64,000 bases of DNA, from NCBI RefSeq assembly GCF_006715305.1, contig NZ_VFMY01000001.1, positions 1,674,001 through 1,738,000 on the forward strand, written 5' to 3'. This document shows, one piece after another, positions 15,551 to 24,400 of the stretch. Made by a program: the position numbers and the translations under genes. How positions within the stretch are numbered: the stretch's first letter is position 1; every line of letters begins with the position of its first letter. The notes beneath the pieces are model-generated. The model was given only the letters and a program-made list of their open reading frames with translations, made no database searches and was not told where the DNA came from. The stretch is from Arthrobacter sp. SLBN-100 (GTDB lineage Bacteria; Actinomycetota; Actinomycetes; Actinomycetales; Micrococcaceae).

Positions 15551-17650
15551 TTACCACTTGCCCTTGCGGTTGAAGTCGCGCTGGCCGCCCTCGTTACCGC
15601 GGGGCTTGCGGGAGCCGTCGCCGTGGCCGCCAAAGCGGGAGTCGCTGGCCTGTCCGCGGCTGGAACCACTGTCAGCACTGAAGGAACGCTCGCTGTACGA
15701 ACGGCCGCCGCGGTCCGCGGAGGAACGCTCGCCGTCGCTCTTCCGGAATTCCTTCTTGAACCCGCCGCTGCCCTTGAAGTTGCCGCCACGGTCGCCGCCC
15801 CGGTTCCCCTGGTAGGCGCCACGATCGCCGGAGGGCTTGCGGCCGTTGTCCAGCTCGAGGTGGATCAGCTCGCCGCCGATCCGGGTGCGGGACAGGGCAC
15901 GCAGCTGCTCGGGGCTCAGGTCCGCCGGGAGCTCCACCAGGGAGTGGTCCGAGCGGATGTCGATGCCGCCGATCTGCGCGGAGGAGATCCCGCCCTCGTT
16001 GGCAATGGCGCCCACGATCGAACCGGGCATAACCCGCTGGCGGCGTCCCACGGCGATCCGGTAGGTCGCATTGCCCTCGGTGAGGGTGCGGGTCGGTCCA
16101 CGTGAGCCGAAGCCGTCCTTGGACCGCTCGCGCTTCTGGAACTCAGGAGCTGCCGGCAGTTCCTTGACCAGGAGCGGCTGGCCGCCCTGTGCCATGACGG
16201 CAAGCGCAGCAGCGATTTCCGCGGCCGGCACGTTGTGCTCTTCCTCGTAGGAGGCGATGAGGTCGCGGAACGCTGAAACGTCCTCGGAAGCGAGGGTCTC
16301 GGTGATCTTCTCGGCGAACTTGCCCAGGCGCAACGTGTTCACGGTCTCGGCCGTGGGCAGGTGCATCTGCTCCACCGGCTGGCGCGTGGCCTTCTCGATG
16401 GAACGCAGCAGGTACTTCTCCCGCGGCGTCATGAACAGGATGGCGTCGCCGGAACGGCCTGCACGGCCGGTGCGGCCGATGCGGTGGACGTAGGACTCGG
16501 TGTCGTGCGGGATGTCGTAGTTGACCACGTGGCTGATGCGCTCCACGTCAAGGCCACGGGCCGCGACGTCGGTGGCCACGAGGATGTCGATGCGGCCTTC
16601 CTTCAGCGCGTCCACAGTGCGTTCGCGCTGCTGCTGCGGGATGTCGCCGTTGATGGCGGCAGCCTGGAAGCCGCGCGCCTTCAGCTTGTCAGCCAGGTCC
16701 TCGGTAGCCATCTTGGTGCGCACGAAGGCGATGACGCCGTCGAACTCTTCCACCTCGAGGATGCGGGTCAGGGCATCGAGCTTGTGCGGGCCCATGACCT
16801 GCAGGTACCGCTGGCGGGTGTTGGCACCGGTGGTGGTCTTGGACTTGACCGAGATCTCGGCCGGGTTGTTCAGGTACTGCTTGGACATCCGGCGGATCTG
16901 GCTCGGCATGGTGGCGGAGAACAGCGCAACCTGGCGGTCCGAGGGGGTCTGCTGGAAGATCTGCTCCACGTCTTCGGCGAAGCCCATGCGCAGCATCTCG
17001 TCGGCCTCGTCCAGCACCAGGTACTGGAGTTCGGACAGGTCCAGGGAGCCCTTGGAGATGTGGTCGATCACGCGGCCGGGGGTACCGACAACAACCTGGG
17101 CGCCGCGGCGGAGGCCGGCCAGCTGCGGGCCGTAGGCGGAACCGCCGTAGACGGGCAGCACGGTGAAGTCGTCAATGTGCTTGGCGTAGGAGGTGAAGGC
17201 CTCCGCTACCTGGAGCGCCAGCTCGCGGGTGGGTGCAAGCACCAGGGCCTGGGTCTTGCGGGACGGGCCGTTCAGGTCGTGGAGTTCGGCCAGGCGGGAC
17301 AGGGCCGGTACTGCGAATGCTGCAGTCTTACCGGTGCCGGTCTGGGCGAGGCCTACAACGTCGCGGCCTTCCAGCAGCAGCGGGATGGTGGCTGCCTGGA
17401 TGGGTGACGGCTTTTCGTAGCCAACATCCTGCAGGGCAGCGAGGACGCGGCCGTCGATGCCGAGGTCGGCGAAGCGAACGCCGTCTTCTTCGGATTCCTC
17501 GGCCTTGGCGGCGGGAGCGGCGGGCGCTTCTACAGAAGCTTCGGCTGCGGGGGCGGGCTCTGCTGCGGGTACAGCGGCCTCGGTGAATTCGACGGCGGCA
17601 GTCTCGGCGGTTGCGCCTTCGAAGGTGGCGTCGTTTTGATTTTCGGGCAT
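15551..17650 (-). CDS. deaD: DEAD-box ATP-dependent RNA helicase (DeaD/CsdA type)
   Basis: About 699 residues. An acidic Ala/Glu-rich N-terminus precedes the helicase core: Q-motif region KPSPIQAATIP, motif I AQTGTGKT, Ia PTRELA, II DEAD, III SAT and VI HRIGRTGRAGR. A DbpA-like RNA-binding domain (YRIAVGRRQRVMPGSIVGAI) and a Gly/Arg/Ser-rich tail follow. It unwinds structured RNA in ribosome assembly and mRNA turnover, typically under cold or stress. The ATG at 17650 is preferred over in-frame ATGs at 17671 and 17737. A long structured leader upstream suggests post-transcriptional control. Confidence 0.95.
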   Translation of the reverse strand: MPENQNDATFEGATAETAAVEFTEAAVPAAEPAPAAEASVEAPAAPAAKAEESEEDGVRFADLGIDGRVLAALQDVGYEKPSPIQAATIPLLLEGRDVVGLAQTGTGKTAAFAVPALSRLAELHDLNGPSRKTQALVLAPTRELALQVAEAFTSYAKHIDDFTVLPVYGGSAYGPQLAGLRRGAQVVVGTPGRVIDHISKGSLDLSELQYLVLDEADEMLRMGFAEDVEQIFQQTPSDRQVALFSATMPSQIRRMSKQYLNNPAEISVKSKTTTGANTRQRYLQVMGPHKLDALTRILEVEEFDGVIAFVRTKMATEDLADKLKARGFQAAAINGDIPQQQRERTVDALKEGRIDILVATDVAARGLDVERISHVVNYDIPHDTESYVHRIGRTGRAGRSGDAILFMTPREKYLLRSIEKATRQPVEQMHLPTAETVNTLRLGKFAEKITETLASEDVSAFRDLIASYEEEHNVPAAEIAAALAVMAQGGQPLLVKELPAAPEFQKRERSKDGFGSRGPTRTLTEGNATYRIAVGRRQRVMPGSIVGAIANEGGISSAQIGGIDIRSDHSLVELPADLSPEQLRALSRTRIGGELIHLELDNGRKPSGDRGAYQGNRGGDRGGNFKGSGGFKKEFRKSDGERSSADRGGRSYSERSFSADSGSSRGQASDSRFGGHGDGSRKPRGNEGGQRDFNRKGKW

Positions 17651-18055
17651 AGGGAGATATTCCTCATCCATAGGGGGCCAGGCGGCACTACCCGAGGTGA
17701 GCGGAGCCGCAGTACGTGTGCCGTGGGTGCCGGGCAAACGTTGACCGGCCGGTCACAGAAGTCCGGCGCTTTCGCAATCCCGTGGCAGGACTTCGCGCTG
17801 CATCTCTTGGCTGCTATCCCAGCAGTCTGTACAGCGTTTTCTTTAGCCGGCTCTCCCTATGAAAATGCCCGCATCGCTTGTGCGGGCCCCAACACTTGCC
17901 AGTCCTGCCTCAAAAATTGGGCAGGAATAAGGGATTTCCGGAGTGGGGGATATTTCAAGTGTAGGGCACAGACCAGCCCCGGCGGTAATTGAAGTACGAC
18001 GTCGGGCGGTGAGCTTGCGCACATGCCTCATCTTCCGGGGGTCCCGGCGTTGCCG
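17651..18055 (-). promoter_or_regulatory. 405-base leader of the helicase gene with two adjacent hairpins
   Basis: Gene-free stretch between the MOSC stop and the helicase start. On the minus strand a 6-bp stem CCTGCC/GGCAGG (17904-17925) is followed by a perfect 7-bp stem GCCCGCA/TGCGGGC with a 7-base loop (17867-17887) and then ATTTTC. The second looks like a weak intrinsic terminator, so it may end the MOSC transcript or act as an attenuator inside a long helicase 5' leader. No open frame here has coding character. Confidence 0.45.
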
Positions 18056-18712
18056 CTACCGGGCCAGCTGCCGCTCCAGGGCCTGAAACTTCTTCCGGAA
18101 CTCCGGCTGCTGAAGCCGGATCTGGCCGCCGGCGTCCGCGTCCTTCAACGCTTCCATGGACTCAAGGTCCGGATCGCTGAACCACCGGCCCACCGTGATG
18201 CCGTGCTTCGGGATATACAGCTTGTGGATGTGGTCACCGGCCCGGATGGTGCCTACGCGCAGCACCCGGAGATAGGCGCCCACCCGGCCTTCGTCGCTAA
18301 ACCGCTTCACGAATTGGGGCTCCCCCATCCGGCGCTGGAAAGTGGCGCAGGGCGTCCGCGGCGAGGTGACCTCAACCTCCACGTCCAGACCGATCTTCCA
18401 CCGTTCCCCGATGACGGCGTTGGTGGGTTCGATCCCGGCCACGCGGAGGTTTTCGCCGAAGGTTCCGGGCGGGAGGTCGCGCTGGAGTTCACCGGCCCAG
18501 TAGTCGGCGTCAGCCTGGGAATAGGCGTAGACGGCCTGGTCGGGCCCGCCGTGGTGGACGCGGTTGGCCTGGATGTCGCCCTGGAGGCCCAGCTTGTGCA
18601 CCTTCACCGGGCCTTTCACCGCGCGCTTGTCGATTGCTGTGACTCCCACGTTCGAGGTGTCCGGAAGAAGCTGGTGGACACTGCAAACGGCAAGTACTGA
18701 GGCGGTTTCCAT
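18056..18712 (-). CDS. MOSC-domain protein (YiiM-like)
   Basis: A 218-residue MOSC domain protein. It shows the YiiM-type pattern KRAVKGPVKVHKLGLQGDIQ, HHGGPDQAVYAYSQADADYW, PGTFGENLRVAG and the conserved cysteine in SPRTPCATFQRRM (about residue 120), followed by a C-terminal 3-alpha-type tail. MOSC proteins bind the molybdenum cofactor and either reduce N-hydroxylated compounds or transfer sulfur. The start is ATG at 18712. It is upstream of the helicase leader on the same strand. Confidence 0.9.
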   Translation of the reverse strand: METASVLAVCSVHQLLPDTSNVGVTAIDKRAVKGPVKVHKLGLQGDIQANRVHHGGPDQAVYAYSQADADYWAGELQRDLPPGTFGENLRVAGIEPTNAVIGERWKIGLDVEVEVTSPRTPCATFQRRMGEPQFVKRFSDEGRVGAYLRVLRVGTIRAGDHIHKLYIPKHGITVGRWFSDPDLESMEALKDADAGGQIRLQQPEFRKKFQALERQLAR

Positions 18713-18879
18713 GGCACCAGTGTAGGGATCCGGCGGCCGCTGCGGCGGGCACCACCACCATGGGGATTTCTTGCGGCTTGCCCTGCTCGCAGCCGGTGCC
18801 GGCAGGGATTACGCTGATTCGAGGATTGCAATTGGGGACAGCGCTGCGCCCAATTTACGTGGACTACTGAGGGGACGCC

Positions 18880-19515
18880 ATGGACCCGAACAAGGATCCG
18901 GAGCACGAGCCACAAGGCGGCGCCCGAAATCCCCGGGGCGATGCTGGCAAGGCCCAGGACCAGGCAGCCAGTGCCCCTGGCGAAGGCAATGCTGCCAAGC
19001 CTCCCCCATGGCAGGTCCCCAAGCCGGACCTGCGCCCCGAACTCCTGAACCAGCCTGTGGCCCCGGTGGACCCGTTCGCCCGTGACCGCGAGAAGCAGCT
19101 CAACGAGGCCGCCGCCCGAAAGAAGCGCTCCCAGCGGCGGACCGTGGTGGTGGGGCTGGGCGTCACGGCACTGCTCGCTGGCACCATCACCGCCGTGGTC
19201 ACCAGCAACCAGGACGATCCCGAGTACGCGCAGGTGTGTTTCAACGACGAAACCGGCGAGCGCGTGGAGGACACCAAGTGCAACAGCTCCGCCGGCAGGG
19301 GCGGCGGCCTCTATGCCTGGTACTTTTTCTCCCGCGGCGCCTACGTCCCGCCCTTAGGGCAGAGGCCCAGCGCCCCCAATTACACAAGAACCGTGCCCAG
19401 CGGCGCGAAGGCCTCCACCGGATACAGCACCCAGGGCGGCACTGTCAGCCGGGGCGGCTTCGGCACCAGCGCCAAGAGCGGGACCAGCGGCGGCGGAAAA
19501 GTCTCGGGGGGTTAG
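18880..19515 (+). CDS. YgiB-like (DUF1190-type) membrane-anchored protein
   Basis: A 211-residue protein. A long polar, Pro/Ala-rich cytoplasmic part (1-85) ends in a basic KKRSQRR stretch; one membrane helix follows (about 88-108), then an outside domain with two cysteines (VCFNDETG and TKCNSS) and a Gly/Ser-rich tail containing GGTVSRGGFG. This tail and the two-cysteine segment resemble E. coli YgiB, and the next gene is YgiC-like, so the pair matches ygiB-ygiC. The ribosome site GAGGGG sits just before the ATG. Function unknown. Confidence 0.7.
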   Translation: MDPNKDPEHEPQGGARNPRGDAGKAQDQAASAPGEGNAAKPPPWQVPKPDLRPELLNQPVAPVDPFARDREKQLNEAAARKKRSQRRTVVVGLGVTALLAGTITAVVTSNQDDPEYAQVCFNDETGERVEDTKCNSSAGRGGGLYAWYFFSRGAYVPPLGQRPSAPNYTRTVPSGAKASTGYSTQGGTVSRGGFGTSAKSGTSGGGKVSGG

Positions 19516-19517
19516 GC

Positions 19518-20729
19518 GTGAAGCGGTTGTTGAGCGAGCCCAGGCCCGGGTGGAAGCAGAAGATCGAAGAACAGGGCCTGGTGTTCTCCACCACCACCAT
19601 GCCGGACGGCCGCAGGATCGAATACTGGAACGAGTCCGCCTACTACGAATTCACCATGGACGAGGTGGAAGCCCTCGAGGTGACCGCCGAGGACATGCAC
19701 AAGATGTGCCTGGAAGCCGCGCGTTTCCTGTCCACCGGGGCCATGGGGCACATCGGCATCGGCCCGCAGGCCCTCGAACTGGCTGCGGAATCCCTGCAGG
19801 CCCGGGACGTGGACGTCTACGGCCGGTTCGACTTCATCTACGACGGGCAGGGCGGTCCGGCCAAGATGCTCGAGTACAACGCGGACACCCCCACCGGACT
19901 GATCGAGGCGGCCGTGGCCCAATGGTTCTGGCTGCAGGACGTCTTCCCGGAGAAAGACCAGTGGAACGGCATCCACGAGGCATTGATCCGCCAGTGGAAG
20001 AAATTCCAGTTCCGCACCGGCATGAGCACCCTGCATGTGGCGCACTCGGAAGTGGAGGAGTCCGGCGAGGACTGGATGACTGCCGGCTACATGCGGGACG
20101 TCGCGAGCCAGGCAGGGTGGACCACCATCGGCATCAACATGTCCGATATCGGCTGGGATCCCAACCTGAACCGCTTTGTGGACCTGGACAACTTCATGAT
20201 CAGCACCATCTTCAAGCTGTACCCGTGGGAACTGATGATGAAGGAGCCGTTCGGGCCGCGCCTGCTCGAACGCGCCCACAACCCCCGGTGGGTGGAGCCT
20301 GCCTGGAAGATGCTGCTCTCCAACAAGGCACTCCTCGCGGCCCTGTGGCACCTGTACCCGCAGCATCCCAACCTCCTCCCGGCATACCTCAACGAACCGG
20401 GGCCGCTGAAGGAATGGGTTGCCAAACCCCTGCACGGCCGCGAAGGCGACAACATTAGAATCCACGCCCAGGGCATCAACCTCGAACAGCCCGGCGGGTA
20501 CGGCCGTGAGGGCTGGTGCTACCAGCAGTACCATCCGCTGCCGGACTTCGACGGCAACCATCCCGTCCTGGGCCTGTGGGTGGTGGACGGCGAATCCGTG
20601 GGCTGCGGCATCCGCGAGTCGGACGGACCGGTCACCGACTACTTCTGCAGGTTTGTGCCCAACACCATTGATGCTCCGGCCCCGCTCTCGGCCGCGACAA
20701 ATTCCAGCAAAGCAGGTATCGCACTATGA
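19518..20729 (+). CDS. Glutathionylspermidine synthase-family ATP-grasp protein (YgiC/YjfC-like)
   Basis: A 403-residue protein that starts with GTG at 19518, two bases after the YgiB-like stop and next to a GGGGGG ribosome site. Typical family segments are MGHIGIGPQ, GRFDFIYDGQGGPAKMLEYNADTPTGLIEA, WHLYPQHPNLLPAYL, PGGYGREGWCYQQYHPLPDFDG and SVGCGIRESDGPVTDYFCRFVP. The family is the synthetase domain of GspS, which joins an acidic peptide to a polyamine. This genus is expected to make mycothiol rather than glutathione, so the real substrate is open. Coupled to the YgiB-like gene. Confidence 0.88.
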   Translation: MKRLLSEPRPGWKQKIEEQGLVFSTTTMPDGRRIEYWNESAYYEFTMDEVEALEVTAEDMHKMCLEAARFLSTGAMGHIGIGPQALELAAESLQARDVDVYGRFDFIYDGQGGPAKMLEYNADTPTGLIEAAVAQWFWLQDVFPEKDQWNGIHEALIRQWKKFQFRTGMSTLHVAHSEVEESGEDWMTAGYMRDVASQAGWTTIGINMSDIGWDPNLNRFVDLDNFMISTIFKLYPWELMMKEPFGPRLLERAHNPRWVEPAWKMLLSNKALLAALWHLYPQHPNLLPAYLNEPGPLKEWVAKPLHGREGDNIRIHAQGINLEQPGGYGREGWCYQQYHPLPDFDGNHPVLGLWVVDGESVGCGIRESDGPVTDYFCRFVPNTIDAPAPLSAATNSSKAGIAL

Positions 20730-20760
20730 GTCCCCTGACACTTCCGGATCCGGTGACAGC

Positions 20761-22302
20761 ATGAGCACAGAGATTACGACGACGGGAGGCCCGGGCGGAG
20801 CGCCCGGCGCCGGCGTCCCGGCCAAGGGACTGCGCGCCGGCATCCTGGACCTTGGCGACTCCGTCATGCTGGGCCTGGCCTCAACTGCGCCGGTTTACTC
20901 GCTGGCCGCCACCCTGGGCCTGATCGTGGCGGTCAACGGGGACTACACTCCCCTGATCCTGCTGCTGGGCTTCATCCCCGTCCTGTTTATCGCCTACGCC
21001 TTCCGGGAACTGAACAGCGCCATCCCGGACTGCGGCACCACGTTCACCTGGTCCCGGCGGGCCTTCGGGCCGTGGGCAGGCTGGCTGGGCGGCTGGGGTG
21101 TTGCGCTCGCCGGCATCATCGTCCTGGCCAACCTCGCCCAGGTGGCCGGCCAGTACCTGTGGCTGCTGGTGGGTGACGGCTCGCTGGCTCAAAACAAGGT
21201 GCTGGTGACCGCCACGGGCGTGCTGTTCATCGCGGTGATGACGCTGGTCAATTACCGGGGCATCCGGCTGGGCGAGCACGTGCAGCGGGTCCTGACCTAC
21301 GTGCAGTACATATCGCTGGGCATCTTTGCCCTGGCCATTGTGGTGGGCATTATCCGGGGCTCGGCCGGCGGCGATACAACGATCCAACCGTTCAATTTTG
21401 AGTGGTTCAACCCCGCCGGTGCCTTCGCGGACCCGGGCGCGGTGGTGCACGGCGCACTCCTGGCCCTGTTCATCTACTGGGGATGGGATACCTGCCTGGC
21501 GGTCAACGAGGAGACGGAGAACCCGTCCACTACTCCGGGCCGCGGTGCAGTGATCTCCGCGTTCGTCCTGGTGGCCATCTATGTTTCCGTTGCGCTCCTG
21601 GTGATGATGTACGCCACCGTGGGCACCGAAGGGATCGGGCTGGGCAACGAGGCGAACCAGGATGACGTCTTCCTGGCCATGAAGGACGTGGTGCTGGGAC
21701 CGTGGGGCTGGCTGATCGTCGTCGCGGTTTTGGCGTCGGTCCTGTCCTCCACCCAGACCACCATCCTGCCCACCGCCCGCGGCACCCTGTCCATGGGAGT
21801 CCACGGCGCCCTGCCCGCAAAGTTCGGCGAAGTGCACCCGAAGAACCAGACCCCAGGCTTCTCCACCCAGGTGATGGGCGGCGCTGCGATCGCCTACTAC
21901 GTGGTGATGAGCTTCCTCAGCGAAAACCTCCTCTCGGACTCGATCAGCGCTATCAGCCTGTTCATCGCCTTCTACTACGCCCTGACCGGATTCGCCTGCT
22001 TCTGGTTCTTCCGGGCCACGCTGCGGCAGTCGGCACGGAACCTGTGGTTCCGGGGCATCCTGCCGCTCGTGGGCGCTCTGCTGCTGACCGCTGCCTTCTT
22101 CGTTTCAGCCGTTCAGATGTGGGACCCGGCGTATGGCGATAGCCAGATCTTCGGCGTGGGCGGTGCCTTCATCAGCGGTGTCTTGCTCTTGGTTCTGGGC
22201 GTGGTCCTGGCCGTGATCTGCCGGTTCCTCCCCGCAACCCGCGATTACTTCACCGGCCAGCCGCCAAGGAACCTTAACCCTGCCGGCACACCCGGCCGTT
22301 AG
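20761..22302 (+). CDS. APC-superfamily amino acid/polyamine permease
   Basis: A 513-residue transporter with about 12-13 membrane helices. The first helix region shows the substrate/sodium-binding glycine motif in MLGLASTAPVYSLAATLG, followed by DCGTTFTWSRRAFGPWAGWLGGW and IYWGWDTCLAVNEETENPSTTPG, typical of APC permeases. The start ATG at 20761 lies 31 bases after the YgiC-like stop on the same strand, so the permease probably belongs to the same operon and may supply an amine or amino acid to that ligase (inference). Confidence 0.88.
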   Translation: MSTEITTTGGPGGAPGAGVPAKGLRAGILDLGDSVMLGLASTAPVYSLAATLGLIVAVNGDYTPLILLLGFIPVLFIAYAFRELNSAIPDCGTTFTWSRRAFGPWAGWLGGWGVALAGIIVLANLAQVAGQYLWLLVGDGSLAQNKVLVTATGVLFIAVMTLVNYRGIRLGEHVQRVLTYVQYISLGIFALAIVVGIIRGSAGGDTTIQPFNFEWFNPAGAFADPGAVVHGALLALFIYWGWDTCLAVNEETENPSTTPGRGAVISAFVLVAIYVSVALLVMMYATVGTEGIGLGNEANQDDVFLAMKDVVLGPWGWLIVVAVLASVLSSTQTTILPTARGTLSMGVHGALPAKFGEVHPKNQTPGFSTQVMGGAAIAYYVVMSFLSENLLSDSISAISLFIAFYYALTGFACFWFFRATLRQSARNLWFRGILPLVGALLLTAAFFVSAVQMWDPAYGDSQIFGVGGAFISGVLLLVLGVVLAVICRFLPATRDYFTGQPPRNLNPAGTPGR

Positions 22303-22311
22303 GATGCCCGG

Positions 22312-23520
22312 ATGAGCAACGTTGCTGATTTCCAGGAGCCGGCGGGACTGCCGGACCCTTCCGACATACTCGCCCTTGATTCCCTGCTGACCGCGGACGA
22401 ACTGGCCCTCCGGCAGAAGGTCCGGGACTTCACGGACCAGCGCATCAGGCCGGACATCGCCCGCTGGTATGACGAGGCCGTCTTTCCCCTGGAGCTCGCA
22501 CCGGAACTGGGCGAGCTCGGGGTGCTGGGGATGCATCTGCAGGGCTATGGCTGTCCCGGCCGGTCCGCCGTCGAATACGGCCTCGCGGCGATGGAACTGG
22601 AGGCCGGGGACTCCGGAATCCGCACTTTCGTTTCCGTGCAGGGCTCGCTTGCCATGACTGCCATCCACAAGTGGGGTTCGGAGGAGCAGAAGCAGGAATG
22701 GCTGCCCCGGATGGCAGCCGGGGAGGTGATCGGCTGTTTTGCGCTGACCGAGCCGGGGGCAGGTTCAGATCCATCCTCTATGGCCACATTTGCCCACCGG
22801 GACGGCATGGGCGACGACGCCGGCTGGGTGCTCAACGGTGCCAAGCGGTGGATCGGGCTGGCTTCCGTGGCGGGGGTGATGGTGGTGTGGGCCATGACTG
22901 ATGACGGCGTGCATGGCTTCCTGGTGCCGGCCGGAGCACCCGGAGTAACTGCCACACCGATCACGCAGAAGTTGTCCATGCGCGCGTCCATCCAGTGCGA
23001 TGTGGTGTTCGACGACGTCCGGCTGGGTCCGGAGGCCCTGCTCCCGGCGGCGCGCGGCCTGCGGGGCCCGTTCACCTGTCTGAACGAAGCGCGGTATGGC
23101 ATTGCCTGGGGCGCCATGGGTGCTGCCCGCGATTCCTACCAGGCAGCATTGGCTTATTCACAGGAGCGGCTCCAGTTCGGTAAGCCGTTGGCCGGTTACC
23201 AGCTCACCCAGGAAAAGCTGGTGAACATGCTGGTGGAAATCCAGAAGGGCACGCTGTTGGCCCTGCACTTGGGCCGGCTCAAGGACGCCGGTGTCCTGCG
23301 GCCGGAGCAGATCTCGCTGGGAAAACTGAACAACGTGCGTGAGGCCATTGCCATTGCCCGGGAGGCCCGGACCGTCCTGGGCGGAAACGGGATCACCCTG
23401 GACTACCCGCCCCTGCGCCACGCCGCCAACCTGGAGTCGGTGCGCACCTATGAGGGCACCGACGAAGTCCACACCCTGATCCTCGGCCAGCACATCACGG
23501 GCATCAGCTCGTTCCGCTGA
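22312..23520 (+). CDS. Acyl-CoA dehydrogenase (glutaryl-CoA dehydrogenase-like)
   Basis: A 402-residue FAD enzyme. It has CFALTEPGAGSDPSSM (FAD/substrate loop, near 140), WVLNGAKRWIGLASVAGVMVVWA, the C-terminal VLGGNGITLDYPPLRHAANLESVRTYEGTDEVHTLILG with the catalytic glutamate in YEGTDE, and RYGIAWGAMGAARDSY, which is the pattern of glutaryl-CoA dehydrogenases. It starts 9 bases after the permease stop and may share its transcript. If it acts on glutaryl-CoA it would take part in lysine or tryptophan breakdown. Confidence 0.9.
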   Translation: MSNVADFQEPAGLPDPSDILALDSLLTADELALRQKVRDFTDQRIRPDIARWYDEAVFPLELAPELGELGVLGMHLQGYGCPGRSAVEYGLAAMELEAGDSGIRTFVSVQGSLAMTAIHKWGSEEQKQEWLPRMAAGEVIGCFALTEPGAGSDPSSMATFAHRDGMGDDAGWVLNGAKRWIGLASVAGVMVVWAMTDDGVHGFLVPAGAPGVTATPITQKLSMRASIQCDVVFDDVRLGPEALLPAARGLRGPFTCLNEARYGIAWGAMGAARDSYQAALAYSQERLQFGKPLAGYQLTQEKLVNMLVEIQKGTLLALHLGRLKDAGVLRPEQISLGKLNNVREAIAIAREARTVLGGNGITLDYPPLRHAANLESVRTYEGTDEVHTLILGQHITGISSFR

Positions 23521-23597
23521 CCCCCGGCCCATCTGATAGGCAGCTAACGCCGTCAAAACGCTTTTTCGGGACGTTAGCTGCCAGTTAGCGGGGGTCA
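23518..23597. terminator. Double-stemmed bidirectional terminator
   Basis: Inner perfect 11-bp stem GGCAGCTAACG / CGTTAGCTGCC (23539-23549 and 23572-23582) inside an outer perfect 9-bp stem TGACCCCCG / CGGGGGTCA (23518-23526 and 23589-23597). The outer arms contain the TGA stops of both convergent genes. A CTTTTTC run lies in the loop. Confidence 0.75.
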
Positions 23598-24365
23598 GGC
23601 CGAGAAGCCGCCGTCGGCCTTGATCAGCTGGCCGGACACCCAGCGGCCCGCGGGCGAGAGCAGGAAGGCCACCGTCCCGGCGACGTCGGCCGGAGTGCCC
23701 AGGCGGCCGCTGGGCTGCTGTGCCGTCAGGGCTGAGCGGACCTCGTCATCCATCCACCCGGTGTCCACCGGTCCCGGGTTGAGGACGTTCGCCGAGATGC
23801 CCAGCGGGCCCAGCTCACGGGCGGCAGCGATCACGATCCTGTCCAGCGCACCCTTCGACGCGCCGTAGGGAAGGTTGAATGCTGTGTGGTCACTGGTCAG
23901 CGCAACGATCGCGCCGCCGTCGTCCGTTGCCTGCTGCGCGAACGCGGCAACCAGCTGCCAGCTGGCCCGCGTGTTGACGGCGAAATGGCGCTCAAAGGAT
24001 TCCAGGCTGGTGTCCAGGATGCCCGAATCAACGGACTCGGCATGGCTGAGCACCAGGCCCTGCAGCGGCCCGGCCAGCCGGACGGCTTCGGCGAGCAGCC
24101 GCTCCGCGGCGGCCGGGTCCTCCAGGTCCGCGGGCAGGGTATGCACCTGGGCGCCGATCGCTTCCAGCTCGGCGGTCAAACGGACGACGTCGTCCGGCTC
24201 GCTCCCCCACGGCATCCTGGCATCGTAGTCCTGCCAGTACGCCAGGACCAGGTCCCAGCCTTCGGCCGCCAGCTGCCGCGCGATGCCGGCGCCGATGGAG
24301 GCAAGGCGGCCCGCGCCGGTGATGAGGGCGACGCTGCGGACGGGGGCTTGGGGCGGGGTTTCCAT
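23595..24365 (-). CDS. SDR-family oxidoreductase
   Basis: A 256-residue short-chain dehydrogenase: variant cofactor motif TGAGRLASIGAGIARQLA near residue 15, NTRASWQLVAAF, a conserved serine region (IVALTSDHTAFN), the Y-x3-K pair in PYGASKGALDRI and LNPGPVDTGWM, ending in ADGGFSA. The ATG at 24365 is preferred; the frame stays open for another 440 codons antisense to the MFS gene only because of G+C bias. Substrate unknown. It follows the MFS transporter gene by 35 bases. Confidence 0.88.
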   Translation of the reverse strand: METPPQAPVRSVALITGAGRLASIGAGIARQLAAEGWDLVLAYWQDYDARMPWGSEPDDVVRLTAELEAIGAQVHTLPADLEDPAAAERLLAEAVRLAGPLQGLVLSHAESVDSGILDTSLESFERHFAVNTRASWQLVAAFAQQATDDGGAIVALTSDHTAFNLPYGASKGALDRIVIAAARELGPLGISANVLNPGPVDTGWMDDEVRSALTAQQPSGRLGTPADVAGTVAFLLSPAGRWVSGQLIKADGGFSA

Positions 24366-24400
24366 GGCACCAGCGTAACGGCGCCTTTGCTGCCTCCAGG

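Noticed and set aside
15250..15573. TTG-started frame of 107 codons after tRNA-Thr
   Set aside because: It reads through the helicase terminator and into the helicase gene, with only a weak ribosome site.
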